Shown: in pieces, positions 1 to 11,868 of the stretch
Numbering within the stretch: position 1 is the stretch's first letter
Layout of the letters: every line of letters begins with the position of its first letter
Assembly: GCF_900497805.2 (NCBI RefSeq)
Contig: NW_020954581.1
Span: 7,677,524-7,741,523 of the forward strand
Source of the DNA: Vombatus ursinus
Lineage: Eukaryota; Chordata; Mammalia; Diprotodontia; Vombatidae
Reading direction: 5' to 3'
DNA: 64,000 nucleotides
Made by a program: the position numbers and the translations under genes
Notes under the pieces: model-generated
Database searches by the model: none
Told to the model about the DNA's origin: nothing
The model's input: the letters and a program-made list of their open reading frames with translations, nothing else

Positions 1-52
<52 letters not shown>

Positions 53-58
53 ACACAG
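1..58. repeat. (AC)n microsatellite at window edge
   Basis: Near-pure AC dinucleotide run with one interruption close to its right end. It begins before the window, so its true length is unknown. Confidence 0.97.
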
Positions 59-447
59 AACAAAAAAGTACCTACTCTCATCCAATCCTAACCTGTTGTT
101 CTAGCTAGAGGTGAGTTGGAAAGGGATGAGATTTCCATTCCTCTTTGACAGATAGCTAGAAAGTAAATTGGTGCCAGAGTTCAATTATCTTATTTTTAAG
201 GAAATTAGATATTAGACAAACAGGACCCTAACAAATGGCTTAAATCTTGCACAGCCTCAATCACATGTCTTTTTGTGAGGATTAAGAATACTAATGTCCT
301 CAAAGATGTTGGAACTATGAAATTCTATGTAAATGACAACTTTAATTTTTTTGAGGTAGCTAGATAGTTGTTTATTTTTTTCACTTATGTGTACATAATA
401 AAATGTAGAATAAATAAATGGCTATGCATAACCATAAAAAAAAGCAG
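59..447. other. unassigned AT-rich DNA
   Basis: No open frame of note and no repeat family recognised by eye. Confidence 0.5.
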
Positions 448-1195
448 CCACTAAGTCATTGTTGGTGGAATTATATATTGATCCAACCATTTTAGAAAGC
501 AATCTGAAATTATGCCTAAAGAGTTATTAAAACTCCTATACCCTTTGACCCAGCAATACCACTACTAGGTCTCTTTCCCAAGATGATTAGGGAAAAAGGA
601 AAAGAACCTCTATGTTCTAAAATATTTATAGTGCTCTCTTTGTGGTAGCAAAGAAGTGGAAATTATGGGGGTGTCCATTAATGGAAATTGCTGTACAAGT
701 TGTAGTATATGATTGTGATGGAATACTACTCCACTAGAAGAAATGATGAATTCAATGATCTCAGAAAAAAAATGGATAGACTTGCATGAAATCATAAAGA
801 GCAAAATGAGTAGAACCAAGAGAATGTTGTTTACAGTAACAATAGTATTATTTTAAGAACAACATTGAATGACTAAGACATTCTGCATATTATAAATGCC
901 GAAAGTAACTACAAAGGACATTTGAAATAAGATGTTATCTGCATCTAGGGAAAATTGTTACATAGAATTGTATATAGAATGGTTTTACATATGTGTACGT
1001 GTGTGTCTAATGGTAGTCGTATTCAGGGTGAGGGGAGAAAAAAAGAGGAAACAAGAAATTTACATGATATTTTATTATATACTTAAAAGAAATAATAAGG
1101 TGTACATAATAGATTTGCAGTTTCATGTGCAATAGTTTTTATTATACTATGTTATGGACATGCTTTTATATTCCATAAATTAAAACAAAAAAATT
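448..1195 (+). mobile_element. L1 3' fragment (ORF2 C-terminus plus 3' UTR)
   Basis: The left end matches the last part of L1 ORF2 as seen in the full-length copy at 29.6-35.9 kb (the CWW and PFDPAI region). The 3' UTR follows and ends in an A-rich tail. The 3' UTR closely resembles those at 46.25-46.95 kb and, reversed, at 37.2-38.5 kb, so all three look like one older L1 subfamily. It is 5'-truncated and the reading frame is decayed. Confidence 0.85.
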
Positions 1196-1284
1196 CTTCA
1201 AGTGGTTAAAACTATTAAAAAAACACAAATAAAGATCACTCTGTCAGGTTGCATTCAAAATATGTTAGCGGTTAGGAGATAGGA

Positions 1285-1490
1285 GCTTGACCTATGGTTT
1301 CATTGGTTTAGGGAACTCTTGCGTAAGGAAACATCCTCTGCTAAGGTAGGACCTCACTTTATCAGTAATCATTTTAGAGATTTGCCTAAAGCACTAAAAA
1401 TCCTCAATTACATGAAGAATATGTGTCATAGACAGGGTTTGAATGCACATCTTCTTCTCTTTGAGGTAAACTCTATTCATTGCACCATGA
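1285..1490 (-). mobile_element. tRNA-headed MIR/CORE-type SINE, antisense
   Basis: Reversed, it shows the order seen in the better copy at 21.9-22.1 kb: a head, a TTCAAAC-like B-box, a decayed TGACAC segment, then a tail with the 'ctaaggt' and 'tttcattgg' motifs. It is strongly diverged, so boundaries are approximate. Confidence 0.6.
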
Positions 1491-1980
1491 AACTTATACA
1501 GTTCAAAATATGGTATGGGATTTAAATTAAAATGTGGCCCCTGGAGATCTGCCTCTTTCAAGAGCCAAGAAAAGTACCAAGTGATCAAGAGGAGAATTGC
1601 ACAAATGGGAGAGATCAAGAAGGAGAAAGTTAGGATCTTGAGCTAGGACAAATAAGCAAGTCACTTGGTGAGAGGCAGTGAATGGACAAATGTCAGAATG
1701 CTGATGAGTCTTTATAACTAGGCAACCCCCACTTATGTGAACATCAGGGGTGACATCTAAGTCATGTTGGTATAACACTTTATGAAGAACTTAGAGAGAT
1801 AGCAAGAGAAAGGGATTTTTCCACAGCTGGGGTCAATTTAACTGATCTCAGTGCTTAACTGAAGATGAAAAAAAAAACCTGTGGCTTAATTAGAGGTGAC
1901 AAGCTTTGGTACGAGCCTGGTAGAAGGAAAAAGATGGCATAACTTCCTGAATGTCAAAGTTGCAAGTAGTAACTGGGGAA
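1491..1980. other. unassigned DNA
   Basis: Neither coding signal nor recognised repeat was seen. Confidence 0.4.
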
Positions 1981-1996
1981 GGAGGATGATAAAGTA

Positions 1997-2044
1997 TCTC
2001 TCTCTCTCTGTCTATTTATCTATTCATCCATTGATCCATCTATG
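1997..2044. repeat. TC/TCTA-rich simple repeat
   Basis: Short TC run passing into degenerate ATCT/ATCC units. Confidence 0.8.
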
Positions 2045-2169
2045 CGCCATGTTAATAGACTTCCCCTGAAAAAGGGGGAAATCAACTTTCTAGTCAAGTA
2101 TTAAATATGTATTGAGGTATCTATGATGAGAATATAATATGTAATTTGACATAAGGTTACTGCCTCAAA

Positions 2170-2390
2170 TTGCATATCTTGTAGGCATCCTAAACTCAGT
2201 ATTTTCAGAAATGGACTCATCATCTTCCTTCCTGCCAAACCTTCCTTTCTTGCTAATATCCCTATTACTGTTGAAGGCACTACCATCCCTCCAGTCACTA
2301 GACCTGCAACTTTGGTGTTATCATTGACTTCTTCATCTCTCCCACTCACCATATCCAATCTGTTTCCAAGGCCAGTGGATTCTAGGTGCA
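2170..2390 (+). mobile_element. L2 LINE, first segment (split copy)
   Basis: Diverged L2 sense sequence with the familiar series of actcatcatcttcc, accatccctccagtcac and catatccaatctgtt. The same copy resumes at 2,885 and again at 4,033. Two SINEs and one L1-derived element interrupt it. Confidence 0.75.
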
Positions 2391-2392
2391 CT

Positions 2393-2884
2393 TAGGTGGC
2401 ATGTTGGATAGAAATTTAAGCCTGTAGTCAAGAAGACCTGAGTTCAAAAATGGCCACAGACACTTATTAGTGACACTGGACAAAGTACAACCTGTCGTCC
2501 TCAGTTTTTCCAACTTTAAAGTGGGGATAATAATGGTATATACCCTGTAGGGTTGTTGCGGAAATCAAATGAGGAAGTGATAAAGTGCTTACCATAGTTG
2601 CTGATACATGTTTTATTTAGTTGATTTCAGTAGTGTCTGACTCTTTGTGACCCCTTTTGGGATTTTCTTGGCAAAGATTCTGGAGTGGTTTGCCATTTCC
2701 TTCTCCAGTTCATTTTACAGATTAGGAAACTGAGGAAAACAGGATTGAGTGATTTGCCAAGGGTCATGTTAGTAAGTGTCTGAGGCTGGATTTGAACTCC
2801 AGTCTTCCTGACAGGCCTGGAACTCTGTTCACTATGCTACCTAGTTGACTCCTGGCACATAATAGGCACTTAGTAAATGCTTGA
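2393..2884 (+). mobile_element. THER1/MIR-type SINE, interrupted by a second SINE
   Basis: The head with 'gacctgagttcaaa' and the 'gttgttgcggaaatcaaatg' core lie at 2,393-2,608. The 3' end 'ggcacataataggcactta' lies at 2,852-2,884. An antisense SINE separates the two parts. The element itself sits in the L2 copy. Confidence 0.8.
2609..2851 (-). mobile_element. marsupial MAR-type SINE, antisense, inside THER1 SINE
   Basis: Reversed, it gives the full MAR pattern: head (agctaggtag), B-box with GTTCAAATCC, gcctcagacacttact, the 'ctggagaaggaaatggcaaa' block, and a tail ending in 'gggtcacaaagagtc'. It lies exactly where the host THER1 sequence breaks. Weak flanking similarity (tgctgatacatg against tcctggcacata) could be an old target duplication. 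Confidence 0.85.
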
Positions 2885-3078
2885 CCCACTCTCACACTTT
2901 CTACCTTTTTAACATATCTTGTCTATGTCTGCCCTCCTCTGATATTGCCGTCAACCTCATCCAGTCTGTCCTTGCCTCATCCCTATACTTTTTCAATAGC
3001 TGCTGGTTGGCTTCCCTTTCTGAAATATTTCTCTACTACAATTCATCCACTATTTGGAGGTCATATTGATATTCCTAT
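2885..3078 (+). mobile_element. L2 LINE, second segment
   Basis: Continuation of the L2 copy from 2,170. It ends with tattgatattccta, which recurs in near-identical form at 4,033 after the inserted L1-derived element. Confidence 0.7.
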
Positions 3079-3945
3079 TTTTTTCTTTTTTTTTTTGGTA
3101 AGGTAATTTTTATTTATTTTTCTGTTTTCAACATTTACTTCCACAAGATTTTGAGTTCCAAATTTTCACCTCATCTCGCCCCTCCCTCCACCCCAAGATG
3201 GCATGCATTCTGAATACCCCTTCCCCTAGTCTGCCTTCCCTTCTATCTCTCCCCTCCTTCTTTTATCCCCTTCCCTTTCAATTTTCCTGTAGGGCAGGAT
3301 GGATTTCTGTACCCCATTTCCTGTATTTCTTATTTCCCAGTAGTATGTGAAAACATTTTTTTAAACATGTGTTTTTAAAACTTTGGGTTTCAAATTTTCT
3401 CCCTTCCTCCCTCCACACTCACCCTCATTGATAAGGCAAGCAACTAAATATAGGTTATATATGTGCAGTTATGCAAAACACTTCTATAGTAGACATGCTG
3501 TGAAAAACTAACTCTATTTCCCTTAATCCTATCGCACCCCCCCATTTATTCTATTCTTTCTTTTGACCCTGTCCCTCCTCAGAAGTACTTGCTTCTGATT
3601 ACCCTCTTTCCCAATCTACCCTCCTCTCTATCATCCCCCTACTCTCTTGTCCCCTTACTCCTCTTATTTTCCTTTAGGGTAAGACAGATTTCCATACACA
3701 ATTGAGTGTGTACCTTATTCCCTCCTTAAGTCAAATTTTATGAGAATAAGATTCACTTATTCCCTCTCACCTTCCCCTGTTTCCCCTCCACTGTAAGAGC
3801 CTTTTCTTTTCTGTTTTTTTTGTGAGATAATTTACCCCATTCTACCTCTCCTTTTCTCCTTCTCCTAGTATAATCCTTTCTCACCCCTTAATTTTGTTCT
3901 CCAGACATGACCCTTTCATCTTCCACTCACCCTGTGCCCTCTATC

Positions 3946-4023
<78 letters not shown>

Positions 4024-4032
4024 ACCTACCAT
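3079..4032 (-). mobile_element. short L1-derived element (inter-ORF region joined to 3' UTR), antisense
   Basis: Reversed, the first half matches the L1 inter-ORF leader seen at 62.2-62.5 and 63.7-64.0 kb (ggggtaaattatctcac, gagggaataa...cactcaatt). The second half matches an L1 3' UTR (ttttgcataactgcac, then aaaatttggaactcaaaat). No ORF2 lies between them. The ends carry a ~12-bp duplication (ttgatattccta). Its 5' side carries a TCTA microsatellite. Confidence 0.75.
3942..4022. repeat. (TCTA)n microsatellite
   Basis: About 18 to 20 TCTA units with one slip near 3,976. It lies at the 5' border of the L1-derived element. Confidence 0.97.
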
Positions 4033-4690
4033 GTTGATATTCCTAAATCTATGTCAGCCCCTATTTAATAAATGGCAATGCCTCCCTATTACCTCCAGGA
4101 TCAAATCAAAGTCCTCTGGTGTTCAAAGCCCTTGATAACCTAACCCTTTCATACCTTTCCAGCTTTCTCACACCTTATCACACTTCCCCTCTACCACTTG
4201 TCTAGCCCTCATCCCCCAAGTATTCTGCAGTTAAGGTACACTAATTTATTTTCTCTTCCTTGCAGAAGAGACTCCATCTCCTGATTATGAGCATTTTCAC
4301 TGATTGTCCCCAATACCTGGAACTCTATCCCTCCTCACCTATCCTCAGTAGCTTTTTTTTAGGTGAGACCTTCAAGTTTCACCTAAAGTCTCATCTTCTG
4401 CAAGAAGCCATTCTTTACCCCTCCTTAATTATGGTGCCTTCTCTCTGAGGCCATCTGCAATTTATCCTGTAGAGACAGAGATAAAGTTAGATAGAGAGTC
4501 AGATCCAGAGAGAGATTAGAAAGGGATGAATATAGATATTATTAGTACATAGTTCTCTGCATGCTTTCTTCCCAACTAGAATGTGAGCTTATTGAGAACA
4601 GGGGCTGTGTTGTTTTTCTTTGTTTCCCTAGAGCTTAGCATAGTGCCTAGCACACAAAGCTTACTTAAAACTGCTAGTAGACTTGTATCA
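4033..4690 (+). mobile_element. L2 LINE, third segment with 3' end
   Basis: Resumes the L2 copy with 'gatcaaatcaaagtcctctg' and runs to the diagnostic 3' end (aatgtgagcttattgagaac, then tagcatagtgcctagcacac). The open frames here are chance products of the pyrimidine-rich sense strand. Confidence 0.8.
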
Positions 4691-5485
4691 TATTTTTATT
4701 TCAATATTATATTATTTCAACTTTTGATTCACATATATCTTGTTTTTATTATTACAGGTAGATCACATTTAGCCCATATTTATTATATCAATGTACTTTA
4801 AAAATTATGTTTTTCTTTTAAAAGTGGCTTACTCTTGATTCTTAATTAAGGGTTCCTGTTAGAGAGATGTGGATCATGTTTATTAGCTACAAAAAAAAGA
4901 AACTTATTAACATATAATGGGAATTGCCTTGATTTATAGTCACATGCAGCAGAGTAGTACTTCAGCCTCTCATAAGATAGATGTATACAAGAGATCAAAA
5001 GCTTTTTTAAGGGAGAAGTCATTTTAAAATGTTATGATTAATTTTTGAAGCGTTATATATAATGCATAAGAATATATCATAACTATATACTTATATGTAT
5101 ATATATTGTATGCGCTTCAATGGATTTATGTTCTCATTTATAGGGATTATGAAATTTGTGCCAAGTCTCCATATAGATATTGAGCAAACATATTTGTGGC
5201 AGTAGATGTCCATCACATTTTATTACTATATTCAATTTATGCAAATTAATTTAATAAAGAAAAAAGAATAACATTTATTGCTTCTAAAGTACCCTTATTA
5301 TAGTACATACATGGCCTAGGAATTGGGAGGATTGTCTTTGAGGAATACCTATGAGCATACTTATATGACTTTATCAAGTTAGCTTGTTGTCACCGCGGAA
5401 GAAAAACATCACTGGCTTTAAGAATGGGGCAGGTGAAAGGGCAAGAGGTAGAAGATAAAGGAAGCAAAATTGTAGCAAATATAAA
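4691..5485. other. unassigned AT-rich DNA
   Basis: No open frame, hairpin or repeat family recognised. A single CCGCGG lies near 5,392 in otherwise CpG-poor sequence. Confidence 0.4.
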
Positions 5486-5487
5486 GA

Positions 5488-5818
5488 CATCAAGGCATAA
5501 TGGATAGAATGTTGAACTTGGAGGCCAAAAAACTTGGAACAAATCTTATCTCAGACAGTTACCGGTGGTGTGAACCTAAGGAATTGATTTTAATTATCTT
5601 TGTCTCAGTTCTTCAACTGTAAAATGAGAACCTCTAAGATTCTTGAAAAGTCTAAATCTCATCTTTTTAACCTGTTTGCCTCAGTTTCCTTATCTGTAAA
5701 ATGAGGAGAATAGTAGAACCTACCTGCCAGGGTTGATGTGAAGATTAAATGGGATAATATTTGTAAAGTACTTAGCACAGTGCCAGGCACATAATTGGTG
5801 CTAAAGAAATGTGAGATG
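5488..5818 (+). mobile_element. THER1/MIR-type SINE
   Basis: Head aggcataatggatagaatg, then a core repeated around 'ctcagttcttcaactgtaaa' and 'ctcagtttccttatctgtaa'. The tail is ttagcacagtgccaggcaca. The doubled core suggests an internal duplication or two overlapping SINEs. Confidence 0.8.
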
Positions 5819-5880
5819 TGATGATGACAAGGATGATGATGATGATGACAAGGGTGGTGGTGGTGATGCTGATGCTGATT
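5819..5880. repeat. imperfect (GAT)n/(GGT)n at a SINE tail
   Basis: GAT and GGT triplets directly follow the 3' end of the preceding SINE. A purer CAT tract abuts the tail of an antisense SINE of the same type at 54.3 kb. Confidence 0.85.
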
Positions 5881-7305
5881 TTATAAACCTTGGCTTGAGG
5901 AACAATGGTGTGGAGCAGTGATGTTGATGGATGGGGCAATAAATTAGGAAAGAAAGTCCCAAGGGTGGAGCCAAGGGCAGCCTCTATACTTCAGACATTG
6001 AGGAAGTGGAGTTACTGAGGGATTGGTCTGCATGAGAATTCTAAGACTGGGCTCTATTTGTGTCAAAAATTAAAGATCTATTGATCGTGGTGCATAATTC
6101 ATTTATATTTTAATTGGATTAGTCCACAAACGGGTAAAACTCATCATAGATATTAGCATAATAGGCTAAAATATCTCCATTTGAGTACTTAAAGAACACT
6201 ACCTATAATCACTTGTTTCCGTTTCATGCATGGCCTAAGGAATAAAATTGTCTATTTGATTTACATGTCAAAGGACAGATTTTTAAAAGTAGATTTGGAA
6301 CAATTTGGAGTATATATAGATCTGTATATATGTAGTAGGGGTCTGAGAATTGACTGGCAAATTGAGATTTTTAGTTAAGGACATAATTTCCTCTCAGCCT
6401 GCAACCTATGAGCTGACCTCAGGAGTTTTTGAGGGCACACACAGAGGCTGTAAAAGACAGAATGGGAGTAAGGAGTAGATATTGTAACAGCTGAGAAGCA
6501 GCAGCAACAGTATGCAGATAGGCTCTCCAGCCCAACCCTGGGATCCAATAAGCTAAACTAGAAAGAAAATAACAACAGCAACAAAAAAACAAATTAAAAA
6601 GAAGATACCAAAAGAAAAGAAAAGACAGTTTTCAAAGGGAGCTGAGCTACAGCAGAGAAAGGAGAGGCTGAGATAAGCCTATGTGTTCCTTAAAGCCTCT
6701 TGCTACAAAGAATTCAGACTGAAGCTGCAGTTATAATTTTCTCTTCAAAGACGGAGAGGAACTTCCAAAGACCTACCATTTTCCCAATATCACCTCATGT
6801 ATCTGTCTAGGAGTAGGCACTGTAATATTCTCTGTTTCTTTCTTTTATTGAAACATCTTCTGGATTATGATTTTGTCTCAAATATACAGAAACTTTGGAA
6901 ATAGATATTTCCTAACTGGGGACACTGGTCTATTATAATTATATGAATTATATCATATGGTTGCATTGTTAAGTATATTATATTGTCGTGTCAACAAATT
7001 TTCATCTCACATAAACTAAAAAAAATGAGAAAGGGACAAAGTTGACCAGAGAACATTATATGACACATAGGCTAAAAAAGCTAGCCAGCAGTTATAACAG
7101 AATATCATAATTAAGTCTCATCTCTGCTGTAAGAAAGGAAAAGGGACAGGGTAGAAACAGGTGAGGCCTAAGTGAATTGTAAAAGGCTTAGGAGAGATTC
7201 AACTTTTCCCCTTCAGGGGGAAGAGAGTAGAAAAAGGATTAGATACTTTCTTCAGTACTACACCCTTGGTTTTACATAAACAAAACACTTAGGTGAAACA
7301 AGGTG
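5881..7305. other. unassigned low-repeat stretch (1.4 kb)
   Basis: No SINE or LINE pattern recognised and no convincing open frame. It includes an A-rich patch at 6,555-6,640. Confidence 0.4.
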
Positions 7306-7307
7306 TC

Positions 7308-7502
7308 AGCACGGTATGGTGCAAAAGTTGTAGATTTGGAGCCTAGAAGTGCCATCCTCACAGCCTAGCTCTTCTGTTGCTCCCTGTGACCTTTAGCAAA
7401 TCACTTAACATCTCTGGGCCTCATTTTACTCATATATAAGATATTGAGCTCAGATAAAATGACATCTAAGTTTCTTTCACCTCTGAAACTGTGATCCTAA
7501 AA
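7308..7502 (+). mobile_element. MIR-type SINE
   Basis: Diverged head, ctgtgacctttagcaaatca, then ctcattttactcatatataa. It ends in the 'gacatctaagtttctttcac' tail form that many SINEs here share. Confidence 0.7.
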
Positions 7503-7837
7503 ATCCAGGGAACATTGATGTTATTATCTGAATGAACTCACTTTTCAAAATCCATTTTAGAGGACAGAGAAATAAATGAAAATCTGTTTTTTTTTTCTAT
7601 ATCATGTAACTTCAAAGGATACTTGCTTATTTTCTGAACTCGTTTTTCCCTTTTTTGCCAAGAGTAAGGAGGATATATTCAGTTTCCAAAGTAGAACTGC
7701 ATGTAATTGGATTCAATTTGGCAGAGAATGGATTCATAGGATTCCAAAGACTTGCGCTACAATAAAATTTAAGAACTATGTTTTAGTTTTGGATTGTTTT
7801 GTTTTATAGTTGTAGGGGTTGTGGCTTGTTTTAAATG

Positions 7838-7998
7838 AAGAGCAGCATGGTAAACTGGATAAAGAGCTGACCTCAGATCCAGGAACACATGGGTTAAAGT
7901 TCTATCCCTAAGAAATAGTGGTTGTGTTACCTTGGGAAAGCAAATTCAACTATCTTTAAGAACTAGACAGTTAAGAAATAACTTGTAAATAAAGTGAT
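7838..7998 (+). mobile_element. MIR/CORE-type SINE, decayed
   Basis: Head gcatggtaaactggataaag and an altered B-box, then the segment 'caactatctttaagaactag' matching the copy at 21.9 kb. Confidence 0.6.
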
Positions 7999-8040
7999 GA
8001 CCAGGATGAGTAGAGTGAATTTTTACAACCATGTCTTCCA

Positions 8041-8345
8041 TTGATCAAAAATGATAAATAAATGAGTAAGCATACAGATAAATAAATTAATAAACAAATA
8101 AATGAATAAATTAAGGAATGCTTAAATAAATGAATTAATAAATAATTAGATCAATAAATTAAAGAATAAAAACATGAATAAATAAAAAGACAAATAAGAA
8201 AATAAAATGACTATAAAGATACAAAATTAACAAATAGAAAACAGTGAAGAAATACTTATCAACTTATAATTAAATATATAAATAAAAATAAGTAAGTTAA
8301 AAAACAAACAAACAAACAAACAAATGAATGGATGAATGAATAAAT
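8041..8345. repeat. degenerate (AAAT)n with (AAAC)n block
   Basis: About 300 bp of AAAT/AATG tetranucleotides with many substitutions. A cleaner AAAC run lies at 8,302-8,323. Confidence 0.93.
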
Positions 8346-8620
8346 GAATGTAACTCCCCACCTGAAATTTTGAAGCATCACAGTAGGTAAACATTTTGCT
8401 GGAAACTGATATTGGTTGTTACCCTGGCACAAATTGGGCTGATACCAATCAACTCTTAGCAAACAACATATATAAGATGGAAACTAAATTTCATTTATTT
8501 ATTTAGTGAAATAGTTTTGCATTCAGAAATTCCTGGAAAGAAAATAATTATATAAATTAAAGAGTGTGGAAAGTCAAAAATTTACTTTGCCTATCTGTAT
8601 AAATATAGCTAAATTAGAGT
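8346..8620. other. unassigned DNA
   Basis: No recognisable element. Confidence 0.4.
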
Positions 8621-8935
8621 GTGTCTATCTATCTATCTATCTATCTTTATACCTATCTATAGTATCTATATCTATAGCTATAGAAATATCCATATCTGTA
8701 TCCTTTATATCATGTATATCTCTACATATATTTACATATATAGATACTTGTGTATATTTATGTATGTGCATGTATATATATATACATATACATGTACACA
8801 TATAAATAGATACACTGGCACATATACACATACATTTATGTGTACATATTTGTACATATTTACAAACCTGTATATGCCTATATGTATGAATGTATATGTA
8901 AATGATTTTTGTATTTGTTTATATATGTTTTTGCA
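8621..8935. repeat. (TCTA)n passing into TA/TG-rich satellite-like repeat
   Basis: Starts with about six TCTA units and grades into TATATG/CATATA-rich sequence. Overlapping open frames on both strands are products of this low complexity. Confidence 0.9.
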
Positions 8936-9344
8936 TATGGCACACATCTGTAATAATATCCAAGTAAGTAATAAGCTGCATTTGGTCAAGTTACTGCTTG
9001 GTGATTTCTCTAGACTTACTTGACTCATGGAATTTATGTAATCACATCATCATCTAATTCCTTGACTTTAGCACAATGTTATTAAACTATTAGAACTGTT
9101 CATAAACATATGGCCTAGTATATGAACTTGTCTAAGTAGTGACTGGAGAGAAAAAAAAAAGAAAAATGATGTAATTTCCCTTTTTAATTTGTTCCTTGGT
9201 TATGCTTATTTATTGAACATTCTTTGAATCAGATGTACCATGGTTCTATAATTGCATCTGGGCACATCTTCCAGAGGCTTCCGCAGCTTGTACGTCCAGA
9301 GGGGCCAACCTGGATTTTAAAGGGCTTCAAGTCAATGCCACAAT
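8936..9344. other. unassigned DNA
   Basis: Nothing recognised. Confidence 0.4.
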
Positions 9345-9597
9345 TTGTTGTTAGGGTGTTCCAGTCTTGCTCAACTTCACGTGACCTCATGTGGGGATTT
9401 CTTGGCACAGATCCTGGAGTGGTTTGCCATTTCATTCTCCAGCTCATTTTCAGATGAGGAGACTGAGGCAAACAGGGTTGAGTGATTTGCCCAGAGTCAT
9501 ATGGCTAGTAATATCTGAGGTCAAATTTGAAGTGAGGAAGATGAGTCTTTCTGACTCCAGGCCCAACACTCTATCTACTGTGTCACCTAGATGCTAA
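9345..9597 (-). mobile_element. marsupial MAR-type SINE, antisense
   Basis: Shows the reversed tail (gatttcttggcacagatcct), gtttgccatttcattctcca, ggcaaacagggttgagtgat, and the reversed head at 'tgtcacctagatgct'. Confidence 0.85.
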
Positions 9598-9664
9598 TCC
9601 TAAAATAGATTTGGTTGAAACAATTAAGGATATTTAGCTTCCAGAAGAGAAGACTTATGGGGTA

Positions 9665-9945
9665 TTAACCTACTTTCATAACAACCCTAACATTCAATCC
9701 CTTCTCTGTGCTAACACATTCATAACACCAGGTCAGATCCTTATATCCTCTTTTTGGATTATTTCCATAGCCTCCTAATTGGTCTCTCTAATTTTCAGTC
9801 TTTCATCTCTACAATATTCCAAATTTGTAGTCCTCAAACACATGTCTGAGCATGCTATTACCTCAGTTAAGACTCTTCAGTAATCTCTCTTTGCCTCTAA
9901 AATAAAAGACAGAATCCCATATTTAGAATACCCATTCCTCCCTCA
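9665..9945 (+). mobile_element. L2 LINE fragment
   Basis: Diverged sense L2: the 'tagcctcctaattggtctct' region, then gagcatgctattacctcagt and a motif around ataaaagacagaatcccata. Confidence 0.65.
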
Positions 9946-10700
9946 TTTTTAGAAATTTGAGAGAGGGAACATTGCATATATTGTCAGACATGGTTGATTT
10001 TGCTTAATGACTTTCATTTAAAAATAGTTGTTACAATGAATGACACTGGCTGAGGGATGGGTAGATTTAAGAAATTAAGTCAATGTCAAAACAAAAATCA
10101 ACAGAAAATAAAACACCTGCTATGAAAACAAACAAAAACAAGGTGAGGAAAAGAAAAGAATAAGAGAATCTGTTCTACTATGGTGGAGGAGAAAACAATA
10201 AGACAAATGGTCCTATCTAGTAATCTATAACTGATAGGCACAAATATTATTCAGATGATTTATGATCTATATATACAGTCCCCATATACCTGTATTTTCC
10301 ACTATGTATTATCAAACATCTATGTAAAAGTTACCAAGTTACAGTCCCACATCACCATTTACTATATAGCTATCTACAATCACATCAAGCTGGTAGCAGA
10401 CAATGCTTCTTATGCATCTACTCAATAATTCCTGGGACATTTGGGCAACTGTCACATTGCTGATTAAAAAGCTGTATCTTGACCAGAGACCATACTTTCT
10501 TCCCAGGGAGACTTAATATTCTCCAATTAATTAGAATTACACTCTAGGGCTGATCTTGATTAGCCAGTCAATGAGTGAATGTAGACTCCTATGTAATACT
10601 AAATGTAGCTAGCCACAAACTTCCCATCTATCCATAGTAGGAATCTTGGCTTTTAGAAAGAGCATGAAAATGGACAGTTACATAAGTTCAATTATCATCA
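9946..10700. other. unassigned DNA
   Basis: No element or gene recognised. Confidence 0.4.
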
Positions 10701-10701
10701 A

Positions 10702-10738
10702 AACAACAGCAACAACAACAACAACAATAACAATAAAC
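10702..10738. repeat. (AAC)n microsatellite
   Basis: Short AAC run with interruptions. Confidence 0.9.
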
Positions 10739-10764
10739 CCTCTCATCACTATTAATCACTCACA

Positions 10765-10881
10765 TATTTGAATTGTATTGCTCCCATAAACTCTAAGTCT
10801 CTTTAGGAAAGGGCTGTTTCGCTTTTGCCTTCCTATCCCTGGTACCCAGAACAGTGCTGTATAATAATAGGTACTTAACAA

Positions 10882-10883
<2 letters not shown>
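10765..10883 (+). mobile_element. L2 LINE 3' end
   Basis: Contains tctttaggaaagggctgttt and ggtacccagaacagtgctgt, then ataggtacttaacaag. This is the diagnostic L2 3' terminus, with a TG run in place of its tail. Confidence 0.75.
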
Positions 10884-10921
<38 letters not shown>

Positions 10922-10927
10922 GTGTGT
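10884..10927. repeat. (TG)n microsatellite
   Basis: About 20 TG units with two TA interruptions. Confidence 0.97.
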
Positions 10928-10929
10928 TT

Positions 10930-11868
10930 CCTTTCATCCACCCATTCATTCTTTCACCTCAAATTTAACATGTCAAAACCAGAATTTATTATTTCCCTCA
11001 CACAGTAGTGAATATACCATCTCCTTCAAACTTTCCTATTTTTGTTGAGAATCACCATCTTTCCAGTCACATAGATTTAAAACCTCAGCATCATTCTTAA
11101 CTATTCCTTCTTCTTCACTTTTCCTAAATAATCAGTTGTCAAGTCTTTCTGAATGTGGCCCCACAATATATTTTATCTCTCTCCTTTTCTACAGTGACAT
11201 GACCCCTCACCTAATTCAATCCCTAATCACCTCTTGCCTGACCGTTGAGACAGATGACCTGCTAACTGGAATCCCAGCTTCCACCTTCTCCTCTTACTTA
11301 TCCATTCTTCACAAAACTGACAGAATTATTTCTCTTAAACAAAGTTGTTACCCCTATCTCAAGAACTTTCAGTGTGTCCCTATTTCCTCCAAGACAAAAC
11401 ACAAACTTTTCATCTTTGAAACCATTCACAATCTCATTTCAAGCTATGTTTCCAGAACTCACTTTTATGCACTCCACATTCTAGCCAAATAATCCTACTT
11501 GCTATTCTTCAAAATTAGAGTTACTTTTCCATCCCTTTTCTTTTGCACAGACTCTTACCTGTGCCTCAATGCACCGTCACTCCATCTCTGCTCCTTAGAA
11601 TCTGATTTTTTTCAATATTAGATCAGATTCCACTTCCTCCATGAATTCTTTCTCCATCCTTCCAGTCATTATTACTCTCTCCCTCTTCACATAATCATGT
11701 GCACATCTACATACACTTCATTTGTGCCATGGCAATGTACATTCCTCAAGAGTACATTCCTATTTGCTGTTTCTCCTTTATATTTCTGGAGCCTTGAATG
11801 ATTCTTTGCATTTAGGAGGAACTTTATAGATAGCTCTTGGATTAAATAAGTTGAAATTAAAATAAGTT
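10930..11868 (+). mobile_element. L2 LINE, long 3' segment
   Basis: About 0.9 kb of sense L2: the ttaacatgtcaaaaccagaa region, ctgctaactggaatcccagc, aagttgttacccctatctca, and a 3' end at 'ttatagatagctcttggatt'. Open frames here are not host genes. Confidence 0.75.

Noticed and set aside
5385-5400. CCGCGG as a possible CpG-island promoter
   Set aside because: An isolated site in CpG-poor sequence; no island and no downstream exon.
8619-9028. Overlapping frames of 134, 98 and 64 residues on both strands
   Set aside because: Tyr/Ile/Cys-rich products of a TATG/TCTA microsatellite.
11136-11492. 118-residue plus-strand frame
   Set aside because: Within sense L2 sequence, matching its known pattern rather than a host protein.
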